NCBI GenBank assembly: GCA_946478975.1 | Contig: CAMLEO010000096.1 | Location: 1 to 21,716, forward strand | From: an uncultured Steroidobacter sp. | Lineage (GTDB): Bacteria; Pseudomonadota; Gammaproteobacteria; Steroidobacterales; Steroidobacteraceae | Direction of reading: 5' to 3' | Length of the DNA: 21,716 nucleotides | In this document: in pieces, positions 15,368-21,716 of the stretch | Layout of the letters: each line of letters begins with the position of its first letter | Position numbering within the stretch: position 1 is the first letter of the stretch | Made by a program: the position numbers and the translations under genes | Notes under the pieces: model-generated | Database searches by the model: none | What the model was told of the DNA's origin: nothing | What the model saw: the letters and a program-made list of their open reading frames with translations, nothing else

Positions 15368-16542
15368 CGTTTCCCCCTGACGATGAAGATGCGGACCTGA
15401 AAGGGAGCGCTCACGACAGCGCACGCCAGGCCCTGAGCGACGAAGCAGCTGAGTGGTTCATTCGTTTGCGCGACGACCGTTTGACGGTCCGCCACCGAGA
15501 GCGCAACGTGAAATGGCTGAAGGAGTCGCCGGCTCACATCGCCGAGCTGCTGCGCATTCAGCAGGTCTACACCGTGCTGCGCGCCGCGAAGCTCGAGAAT
15601 CGGCCGTCGGGCCCGCCGGGGCAGGCCGACTCGAATGTGGTCGAGCTCACGCCGCGCGGACTGCCGCCGCCGCCATCGTCCCGTCCGAATCAATCGCGAG
15701 TCCGCAGCACCACTACCTGGAAGGTCGCCGCCGCAGTGGCCTGCGTTGCGGTGTCTCTTCTACTGGGCTTTATCGTCAAGGTTGCCTGGCTGGATCGCAC
15801 CCTGGAGACTGAGCTGGGCGAGTGGCGTATCGCCACGCTGACCGACGGCACCGTCGTTCGCATCGGTCCCGGCTCACGTCTGCGCCTGTCCTTTGGCGAC
15901 GACCATCGTTCGGTTCGCCTGCTCAAGGGCGAAGCGATGTTCGATGTGGCCAAAGATCCGTCGCGGCCCTTTTTCGTGAAATCGGAGATGGTCGGCGTGC
16001 TCGCAGTGGGCACGGAGTTCCGAGTGGCACAGCACGGTGGCGAGGATGTCGTCGCCGTCACCGAAGGCACGGTTGCGCTCTATCGCGATGGTCGCGACGA
16101 GGTGCGTGGTGCGGTGACTCAGTCTCCCGCACAGCTTGCCAGTGCCACCGGTGGCTCCTCGTTGACGGCGGGCGAGCAGGTTTCGGTGACCAAAGCCAAC
16201 CAAACGCAGCCGCTTGCGAAACAGAAGGTCAATGTCGATTACGAAGTGGCCTGGGCCAGCGGTTGGGTCACCTATGAAGACAAGACGATCGCGGAGGTTG
16301 CGAACGAGTTCAATCGGCGCAACCGGGTCAAGATCGTGATCGTCGATGCCTCGGTCGCAGAACGGCGCCTCGCGTTCTTTCGGGGCAGCGCGACCGATCC
16401 TGAATCGTTTGTTGCCGCGCTGGCCGTGAGCTCGGACATCACGATCGTGCGCGACGATCCCGAGGTGCTGCGCGTCGAGCTCAATCCCCAGGCCAACACT
16501 CCGCCCCGCACCCAGCCCGCGCCGGTCAACGGTCCCATCTGA
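15364..16542 (+). CDS. FecR-type anti-sigma membrane protein, copy 3
   Basis: The longest of the three FecR proteins at 392 aa. The cytoplasmic sigma-binding domain is ~22-68 (LSDEAAEWFIRLRDDRLTVR), closely similar to copy 1. A proline-rich linker leads to a membrane helix at ~119-140 (WKVAAAVACVAVSLLLGFIV). The periplasmic FecR domain has GTVVRIGPGSRLRL, KGEAMFDVAKDPSRPF and AVGTEFRVA. The C-terminal domain contains ASGWVTYEDKTIAEVANEFN and NRRNRVKIVIVDASV-like sequence, followed by a Pro-rich tail. The GTG start overlaps the FecI stop by four bases, so the pair is translationally coupled. It is the FecR nearest the TonB receptor (162 bases) and so the most likely direct partner of that receptor's signalling domain. 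Confidence 0.93.
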   Translation: MTFPPDDEDADLKGSAHDSARQALSDEAAEWFIRLRDDRLTVRHRERNVKWLKESPAHIAELLRIQQVYTVLRAAKLENRPSGPPGQADSNVVELTPRGLPPPPSSRPNQSRVRSTTTWKVAAAVACVAVSLLLGFIVKVAWLDRTLETELGEWRIATLTDGTVVRIGPGSRLRLSFGDDHRSVRLLKGEAMFDVAKDPSRPFFVKSEMVGVLAVGTEFRVAQHGGEDVVAVTEGTVALYRDGRDEVRGAVTQSPAQLASATGGSSLTAGEQVSVTKANQTQPLAKQKVNVDYEVAWASGWVTYEDKTIAEVANEFNRRNRVKIVIVDASVAERRLAFFRGSATDPESFVAALAVSSDITIVRDDPEVLRVELNPQANTPPRTQPAPVNGPI

Positions 16543-16704
16543 ATTTGCCGTTATCTTGCTGACAACCGCGCCGACTCCGGCGGCGCCCTAAGCAAGAAAG
16601 CGGGAGCGCGTCGCAGCACTCTGATATAGAGTCGCGGTACATCAGCGGCGGGGTCGCCCGCAGTTTTAAACGGCCCGAGTTAAAAAGGAATTTGCTGGGG
16701 AACG
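16543..16704 (+). promoter_or_regulatory. Upstream region of the TonB-dependent receptor
   Basis: 162 bases between FecR copy 3 and the receptor. GGCGCCCTAAG (16582-16592) resembles the sequences before FecI copies 1 and 3. A symmetric ACTCTGATATAGAGT element occurs at 16618-16632. GGGGA just before the ATG serves as Shine-Dalgarno. A FecI-dependent promoter is expected here by analogy with fecA but cannot be assigned by eye. Confidence 0.4.
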
Positions 16705-19700
16705 ATGGTCGTAAAGCAGGTCATCGCCGGACTGGTTGCGTCCGTCATGCTGTGCCTGGCCTGGCCACTGTGGGCGCAGACCAAGATCTCGGCCGCGCAA
16801 GTCTACGTGTTCGATATCCCTGAGCTGCCCATCATCGAGGCGCTCAAGGAATTCACCACGCAAACCGGATTGCTGGTGAGCTTCTGGCCGGACGCGCAGA
16901 CCGATCAAACAATGCTGGTCGGCCCGCTGCGAGGCAAATACACCGCTGAAGCTGCGCTGAATCGATTGCTCTCCAAGAGCGGGCTGGCCTATCAGCGCAC
17001 CAACGACCGCTCGCTGGTGGTGATGGCGCCTTCGTTACTCGCCGGGCCACGCAACGGCGTCACGCCTTCCGAAAAGGATCAAACGAAACAGGCCGACAGC
17101 AAGCCGAACCTGCGCGATCAAAGCACTCCGGCGCCGGAAGCTTTAGCCGACGCTGGCGCGCCCGGCGCAGCATCTGTCGATCAAGCGCTCTGGCGCGAGC
17201 AACTCGACGAGGTGATCGTGACCGGCTCGCGCATCGAGCGCAGCGGCGAAGGTCCCGCGCCGGTGCAGGTCTTCACCAAAGAAACATTCCAACGCCTCGG
17301 CGCCGCCACCGTTCAGGACGTCCTGCGTTACACGCCACAACAGCCGTTCACACGCGCGCAGCATTACTACCAAAGCGGTGCGGAGTACGCGCAGATGCGC
17401 GGCATCGGTGTGGACACGACGTTGATCCTGATCAACGGTCGGCGCGTGGTGCCGACGTCGAACAGCCTCGTGCTCAATGCGTTCGACCTGAACACGATTC
17501 CGCTCGCGGCCGTGGAGCGAATCGAAGTGTTGTCCGATTCCGCCTCCGCGATTTACGGTGCCGATGCGATGGGCGGCGTCATCAACGTCGTCACCAAAAA
17601 ACAAATTCCGCAGCCGGTCCTCGATGTGCAGTTCGGGGGCGTCGACGGCGGTGGCGATACATTGCGCAGCTCGCTCAGCGCGGGCTATGAAACGGACCGG
17701 CTGCGCTCCTCGCTGATCCTCGATTATTTCCAGCAGGACTTCCTGCTCGGCACGCAGCGCGGCCGTTGGAGCGATCAGGATTACACTCGTTACGGCGGCA
17801 CGGATTATCGATCCATGGCGGGCACGCCCGGCACGATCCGTTCGTCGACCGGCAAGAATCTTCCGGGACTGTCGTCATCCTTCGCGAGCATTCCCGAAGG
17901 CAGCACCGGAATCGGCTTGACGCCTGCGGACTTTGCAGCGACGGCCGGCGTACGCAATCGAACGAGCACCTTGAGTACTGAATCGGTTCTGCCTGAGGCG
18001 CATCAACGCAGCGCCGCCGCGTTCGCCGAGTACGATCTCTCATCGGATCTCACCGCGTTTGCGCAGGTTCTCTACACGAACCGGGATACGGTGTCGCAGG
18101 ATGAGATGTATTCAGTGCAGGGCGCGACGGTGCCGGTGACCAATCCTTTCAATCCATTCGGCCAGCCGGTGGTCGTCGATATGTTGTTAGAAGGCATACC
18201 GACGCGTCAGTTCGTGCACGGCTTGGAACTGGCGCGCGGTGTGGGTGGAGTGCGCGGATCGTTGGGATCGAAATGGGAATGGGAGATTGCCGCCACCGCG
18301 AGCAGTGAAACAGACGATGCGTATGCCACCAATCAAGTGAGCGCTGCGCGAGTCGCCGCTGCTTTGGCAGCAACCGATCCGGCGCGAGCATTGAATCCTT
18401 TCGTCGACGGTCCGGCTGGCAGTCCGGAATTGCTGGCGTCGCTGGTCACACCTAACGTTCAACATCATTTCTCTCGCGGCCGGCAGCTGTCGGCATTCAT
18501 GCGCGGCTCGATGTTTGATCTACCGGCAGGATCGCTCGATGCGGTGTTGGGCGGCGAATGGCGCGATGAGTCGGTGATCTATGGCGATCTCACGCAGGCC
18601 GTCGACGACGGTCGTCACGTGAATGCCGCGTTCGCCGAGCTGAGCGTGCCGTTGATGAGCAGCACGCCTTATCAAAAAGGCGATGTGCTCGCGATGACCG
18701 TGGCTGCGCGCCTGGACGATTACAGCGACTTTGGCAGCACCGTCAATCCTCAGCTCGGACTGATGTGGCGGCCGGTTCCGGAACTGCTGCTGCGGGGTTC
18801 GTACGGCACGAGCTTCCGTCCGCCTTCGCTATATGAGCTGCACTCGCCGCGGCTCACGGCAGCCAACGTTCCGGTGAGCGATCCGGCTCGTAACAACCAG
18901 CTGACCACCGTGGCGCTGATCGGTGGTGGCAATCCGGATCTGCAGCCGATCGAAGCCGATTCCATGACGGCAGGCTTCGTGCTCACGCCGAGCGCCGTGC
19001 CGGGGATGCGGCTGCTGGGCAATTACTGGAAAATCCATACCAATCATCGCGTCACGATGCTGCACTTCTCGCAGGTGCTGGCGAACCAGGAGCTCTTCAG
19101 CGATCGCATACTGCGCGCCGAGCCGACGCCAGCGGATGTCGCGGCGGGCCGTCCCGGTCAGCTGTTGCAGCTGGATGTTTCCAGAATGAACTTTGGCCGC
19201 CTAACAACTAGCGGCATCGATGTCGAAGCCAGTTACGACTGGGCCACTTCATTAGGAACAATCACTCCGCGCGTGTCTGCGACTTGGGTGAACGAATTCA
19301 CTGCGGTCGATATTCCCGGCCAGGCGCCGATCGATCGAGTTGCCATCGCGCACACGTCAGGATCGATTCCCCGCTGGCGTGTTGTGAGCTCGCTCGCATG
19401 GGAGAGAGGCGGATTGGGATTGTCCACGACAATCGACTGGCGCCCGCCGTACATGGATGCGAACGCCACCGGAGTCACGGATCGCAGATTGCCTGCACGC
19501 ACGCTGGTGGATCTGCAAGGCACGTTCGCCATGGATCGACTGCTGCCGCCGGGCAAGCTGTGGGACGACCTCAAGCTGCAGATCGGCGTCAAGAACGTGT
19601 TCGACGAGCAGCCGCCGTTCGCTGAAATCGGTTATGCGATCGGCTTCGATTCCTCGCAGGGCGATCTGGCCGGGCGATTCGGCTACCTGAAGTTATCCAA

Positions 19701-19710
19701 AGGCTTCTAG
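16705..19710 (+). CDS. TonB-dependent outer-membrane receptor with signalling (STN) domain
   Basis: A 1001-aa receptor. Residues 1-25 are a Sec signal peptide ending in LWAQ. Residues ~33-108 are a secretin/TonB N-terminal (STN) domain (VYVFDIPELPIIEALKEFTT), the hallmark of transducers that talk to FecR. After a ~55-residue linker comes the TonB box (LDEVIVTGSRI, 168-178). The plug spans ~180-300 (VQDVLRYTPQQ, MRGIGVDTTLILINGRRV, ERIEVLSDSASAIYGADAMG, GVINVVTKK). A ~700-residue beta-barrel ends in Phe (LKLSKGF). Substrate is not readable from sequence. The FecI/FecR genes upstream and the lasso-peptide genes downstream suggest sensing and uptake of a lasso peptide or siderophore-like ligand. 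Its last 18 bases overlap the 3' end of the convergent lasso cyclase gene. Confidence 0.95.
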   Translation: MVVKQVIAGLVASVMLCLAWPLWAQTKISAAQVYVFDIPELPIIEALKEFTTQTGLLVSFWPDAQTDQTMLVGPLRGKYTAEAALNRLLSKSGLAYQRTNDRSLVVMAPSLLAGPRNGVTPSEKDQTKQADSKPNLRDQSTPAPEALADAGAPGAASVDQALWREQLDEVIVTGSRIERSGEGPAPVQVFTKETFQRLGAATVQDVLRYTPQQPFTRAQHYYQSGAEYAQMRGIGVDTTLILINGRRVVPTSNSLVLNAFDLNTIPLAAVERIEVLSDSASAIYGADAMGGVINVVTKKQIPQPVLDVQFGGVDGGGDTLRSSLSAGYETDRLRSSLILDYFQQDFLLGTQRGRWSDQDYTRYGGTDYRSMAGTPGTIRSSTGKNLPGLSSSFASIPEGSTGIGLTPADFAATAGVRNRTSTLSTESVLPEAHQRSAAAFAEYDLSSDLTAFAQVLYTNRDTVSQDEMYSVQGATVPVTNPFNPFGQPVVVDMLLEGIPTRQFVHGLELARGVGGVRGSLGSKWEWEIAATASSETDDAYATNQVSAARVAAALAATDPARALNPFVDGPAGSPELLASLVTPNVQHHFSRGRQLSAFMRGSMFDLPAGSLDAVLGGEWRDESVIYGDLTQAVDDGRHVNAAFAELSVPLMSSTPYQKGDVLAMTVAARLDDYSDFGSTVNPQLGLMWRPVPELLLRGSYGTSFRPPSLYELHSPRLTAANVPVSDPARNNQLTTVALIGGGNPDLQPIEADSMTAGFVLTPSAVPGMRLLGNYWKIHTNHRVTMLHFSQVLANQELFSDRILRAEPTPADVAAGRPGQLLQLDVSRMNFGRLTTSGIDVEASYDWATSLGTITPRVSATWVNEFTAVDIPGQAPIDRVAIAHTSGSIPRWRVVSSLAWERGGLGLSTTIDWRPPYMDANATGVTDRRLPARTLVDLQGTFAMDRLLPPGKLWDDLKLQIGVKNVFDEQPPFAEIGYAIGFDSSQGDLAGRFGYLKLSKGF

Positions 19711-21564
19711 TCCCTGGCGTCTCGACGAGCCCGGCAGCCAATGGCGTGCCCACAGCTCTGTATCCAGGTGACGGAAGATCTCGCCGGGATACACCTGGCT
19801 GCGGCTGGGACTCGCCGACAACGCTTCCTCCAGCAGCGCCCGATCGAGCATGCCGCTTTTCACCAGCGAGCCTTCCAGCAATGTTTCCTGCAGGAACGTG
19901 CGCTGGCGCTCCAGCAACTCGTCGTGGAAGCCGGGAGCGCGATCTTTCCACAGCCGACGCAGGATCGGCTCCGGCACGTCGTGAGCGAACGCCTTGCGTG
20001 CAAGGCCGCGATCTCGACCGTCATGGAAGTGCGTGTAGATCGGAATTCGCAGCAGCAACTCGGTGACCGGCTGCGCATACAGCGGTGAAACGATCTCGGG
20101 CACGAGCGCATCTTTGGACGCGCTCACGTTGTAGTACTCGGGCACCGAGACCAACATTCCCAAGCGTCGCAGCTTGTCCCAGGGCACGTGGCGTTCGTTC
20201 TTGAACCAGGGATGCGACAGGCCGGTGCTGACACGAAATGCTTCTTTGATGTCGGCATTGACGAGCCGGCTCGCAGCAAGGATGCGCTCGCGCGGCATCG
20301 CTTGTTCGCCTTTCGACAGGCGCCGGAGCGCGTTGATCAACACGCTCCAGCTGGAGCGCTCGGTGAGCAGCGCCACTTGTGAGGCGAGCCGGAACGCGCC
20401 GGGTCGCAGCCCGTGATTCTGCAAATATTCGGGCACGGCATAAGCGATCGAGTCGCTGCAGAAGCCCGAGTCGCCGCCGTCGCCGTTGAACACTGCGCTG
20501 GCGCCAGCGTTCGAGGCTAATGTTTGCTCGACCGTCGTTCGCTGCAGGAAGCTGAGCAGCGGCGAGGGTTCAGGCGATGCGTCCATGTACAGCGCCATGC
20601 GAAGATCCATCTCCGCGGGCGAGACTGCATATTCGATGTGCTCACAGCGTGCTCGCTCTGCCGCCATTCGCGCCCATGGGCGTTCGTCTGACCGGCCGTT
20701 CGGCGTGAAATATGTGTAGGCGACAAAGCGCGATTTGTTCGGCGCTTTGCCGAGACAGCCCGCGACGATGGAAGAATCCAATCCGCCGGACAGCCGCAGC
20801 AGCAGCGACGGGTGCGCTTTGACCCAGCTGCTGATCGCCGATTGCACGGTACTGCGCAACGCGCGTGCCGCGTGTTCGGGCTCTTCCAGCAGCTGATCGC
20901 AATCCGTGAACTTGAGCGGTTCCCAATATAACTTTCGCGTGCCGTACGGGCCGTTGCCTCGCTTGAACTCGATGCATTCGCCGCGTCGAACGGCGAGCAC
21001 TTCTTTGAGCGGCGGCAGTTCCTGCAGGCCGCCGCCTGCAACCAGATGCGCATGCAGGAAAGCGTCATTGATCGTGAAGCGCTGCAGTTGCAGATCCATG
21101 CAGTCGCCGATGCGCGAGAACACAATCGTGACGTCGCGAAACACGGTGCGGAAGCAGGGCAGGTAGCCGGTCGGATCCTTGAGCACCCATTTCTTCTGGT
21201 CGGCGGCGTTGTGTCCGAAGGCGACGTAATCGCCCCAGGCATTCTCGATCAGCCAGCGGCCTTCGCTGCGAACGATCGCCGATGTTTCGTTGGGGCCGAA
21301 GCTGAGCGGCGCGTTCGGTTCATCCGACAGCAGCTCACGATTGCGAGCGAACACGGTGCCGATCACGACGCCGGCATTGCCCGGCAGGCGATGCACGCGT
21401 GCCAGCTCCCGCGTCGTGCCGGTGCAAAACACCTGCAGGCCCGGCGCCGACAGGTCGCGATGCCACGCCGGATAGAGCTTCTGCAGTCGCGAGCCGATCA
21501 GCTGCGCGGTCTCGCGCTGCTGAGGGTTCGCATCGTTCCACACGATCCCGAGGTATCGCAGCAT
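19693..21564 (-). CDS. Lasso-peptide cyclase (asparagine synthetase-like C protein)
   Basis: A 623-aa asparagine-synthetase-B homologue. The C-terminal synthetase domain has the ATP-pyrophosphatase loop SGGLDSS (~259-265), SDERPWARMAAERA and a second motif NGDGGDSGFCSDS. The N-terminal glutaminase-like domain keeps WGDYVAF but lacks the Cys2 nucleophile, since the protein starts MLRYLGIVWNDA. Glutamine hydrolysis is therefore unlikely. In lasso biosynthesis this enzyme adenylates an Asp or Glu side chain and closes the macrolactam onto the core N-terminus. ATG 21564 is chosen because AAAGGAG (21572-21578) lies seven bases upstream; GTG 21570 would leave one base. It starts 21 bases after the B2 stop, clearly one operon. 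An ordinary asparagine synthetase is unlikely given the missing Cys and this neighbour. Confidence 0.88.
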   Translation of the reverse strand: MLRYLGIVWNDANPQQRETAQLIGSRLQKLYPAWHRDLSAPGLQVFCTGTTRELARVHRLPGNAGVVIGTVFARNRELLSDEPNAPLSFGPNETSAIVRSEGRWLIENAWGDYVAFGHNAADQKKWVLKDPTGYLPCFRTVFRDVTIVFSRIGDCMDLQLQRFTINDAFLHAHLVAGGGLQELPPLKEVLAVRRGECIEFKRGNGPYGTRKLYWEPLKFTDCDQLLEEPEHAARALRSTVQSAISSWVKAHPSLLLRLSGGLDSSIVAGCLGKAPNKSRFVAYTYFTPNGRSDERPWARMAAERARCEHIEYAVSPAEMDLRMALYMDASPEPSPLLSFLQRTTVEQTLASNAGASAVFNGDGGDSGFCSDSIAYAVPEYLQNHGLRPGAFRLASQVALLTERSSWSVLINALRRLSKGEQAMPRERILAASRLVNADIKEAFRVSTGLSHPWFKNERHVPWDKLRRLGMLVSVPEYYNVSASKDALVPEIVSPLYAQPVTELLLRIPIYTHFHDGRDRGLARKAFAHDVPEPILRRLWKDRAPGFHDELLERQRTFLQETLLEGSLVKSGMLDRALLEEALSASPSRSQVYPGEIFRHLDTELWARHWLPGSSRRQGLEAFG

Positions 21565-21571
21565 CGCCACG

Positions 21572-21578
21572 CTCCTTT
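21572..21578 (-). promoter_or_regulatory. Shine-Dalgarno deciding the lasso cyclase start
   Basis: Reading the minus strand, AAAGGAG lies seven bases before ATG 21564 but only one base before GTG 21570. This favours the ATG and a protein starting MLRYLG. Confidence 0.6.
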
Positions 21579-21585
21579 GCGTGCG

Positions 21586-21716
21586 TCAGATGGCAAGGAT
21601 GGGGGAGTAGTCGCACACCTGTTCGGGATTGGCGTCGAGCAGCAGTGTTCCCAGCTTCACACAGCTGAGCGCCGCCCAGGGTTTGATGCGCACGCCGATG
21701 ACACAAGTGGGATATA
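21586..21716 (-). CDS. Lasso-peptide B2 leader peptidase, C-terminal end only (partial)
   Basis: The last 42 codons of a minus-strand gene entering from the right edge. The tail CVIGVRIKPWAALSC ... LLLDANPEQV ... YSPILAI matches the C-terminus of the transglutaminase-like B2 protein, which cuts the leader from the lasso precursor. In that family this segment normally reads like IGVR..PF.AHxWV...G..LND...V...PIL and includes the catalytic His and Asp. Here the His position reads Leu (WAALSCV where AAH.WV is expected). Trp is replaced by Cys, and the Asp appears shifted by one. The catalytic Cys lies outside the window. The stop is 21 bases before the cyclase ATG. Family assignment rests on a short segment plus the operon context. 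Confidence 0.7.
   Translation of the reverse strand, partial: YPTCVIGVRIKPWAALSCVKLGTLLLDANPEQVCDYSPILAI

Noticed and set aside
19693..21564. Ordinary asparagine synthetase B
   Set aside because: The glutaminase Cys2 is absent, and the gene immediately follows a B2-like peptidase end. Both fit a lasso cyclase better.
1..21716. tRNA, rRNA, CRISPR array, insertion sequence or phage attachment site
   Set aside because: No cloverleaf, rRNA-like stretch, regular repeat-spacer series, transposase motif or flanking direct repeats were seen on either strand.
16543..21716. Lasso-peptide precursor or isopeptidase gene within the window
   Set aside because: The gaps here are too short or lack a plausible small ORF with a leader and core, and no peptidase of the prolyl-oligopeptidase type is present. 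Both, if they exist, must lie to the right.

Overview
The window is GC-rich, densely coded bacterial DNA. It carries Shine-Dalgarno sites, a LuxR/LuxI pair, FecI/FecR/TonB-dependent receptor modules and the proteobacterial type of lasso-peptide enzymes. This points to a Gram-negative proteobacterium, most likely a gammaproteobacterium of the Steroidobacter/Xanthomonadales kind. That placement is inferred from gene content and codon style; no rRNA or tRNA gene is present to confirm it.

Layout. (1) 1-1502, minus: the N-terminal ~500 residues of a large protein with two LysM domains, cut by the left edge. (2) 1762-5157, plus: a 1131-aa nuclease/exonuclease/helicase fusion of the TM0106 type. (3) 5322-6581: a Yip1-family membrane protein. 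(4) 6612-7592: a PIG3-type NAD(P)H:quinone oxidoreductase. These look like ordinary chromosomal genes.

(5) 7902-11225, plus: a quorum-sensing block made of a LuxR-type receptor, a LuxI-type acyl-homoserine-lactone synthase, a phytanoyl-CoA dioxygenase-like Fe(II)/2-oxoglutarate enzyme and a GntR-family regulator. A perfect 7+4+7 inverted repeat sits in the luxR-luxI gap at lux-box distance from luxI. A strong hairpin closes the block.

(6) 11445-16542, plus: three consecutive FecI-type sigma / FecR-type anti-sigma pairs. The first and third sigma factors are close paralogues. The second keeps only the region-4 DNA-binding domain. (7) 16705-19710, plus: one TonB-dependent receptor with an N-terminal signalling (STN) domain, the expected target and signal input of the sigma/anti-sigma pairs.

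(8) 19693-21716, minus: the 3' end of a lasso-peptide operon. The asparagine-synthetase-like lasso cyclase (C protein) is complete. The end of the transglutaminase-like leader peptidase (B2 protein) runs off the right edge. The precursor gene is expected beyond that edge. Receptor and cyclase genes converge and overlap by 18 bases.

Working model (inference): a lasso peptide is made by the minus-strand operon and sensed or re-imported by the STN-type receptor. Receptor occupancy is read by up to three FecR/FecI pairs. The adjacent LuxR/LuxI/GntR genes may tie the locus to cell density. Lasso clusters with FecI/FecR, TonB receptors and GntR regulators are known from proteobacteria. The unusual parts here are the triple sigma/anti-sigma array with one sigma lacking region 2, the adjoining AHL system with a dioxygenase, and a B2 C-terminus that appears to have lost its catalytic histidine.
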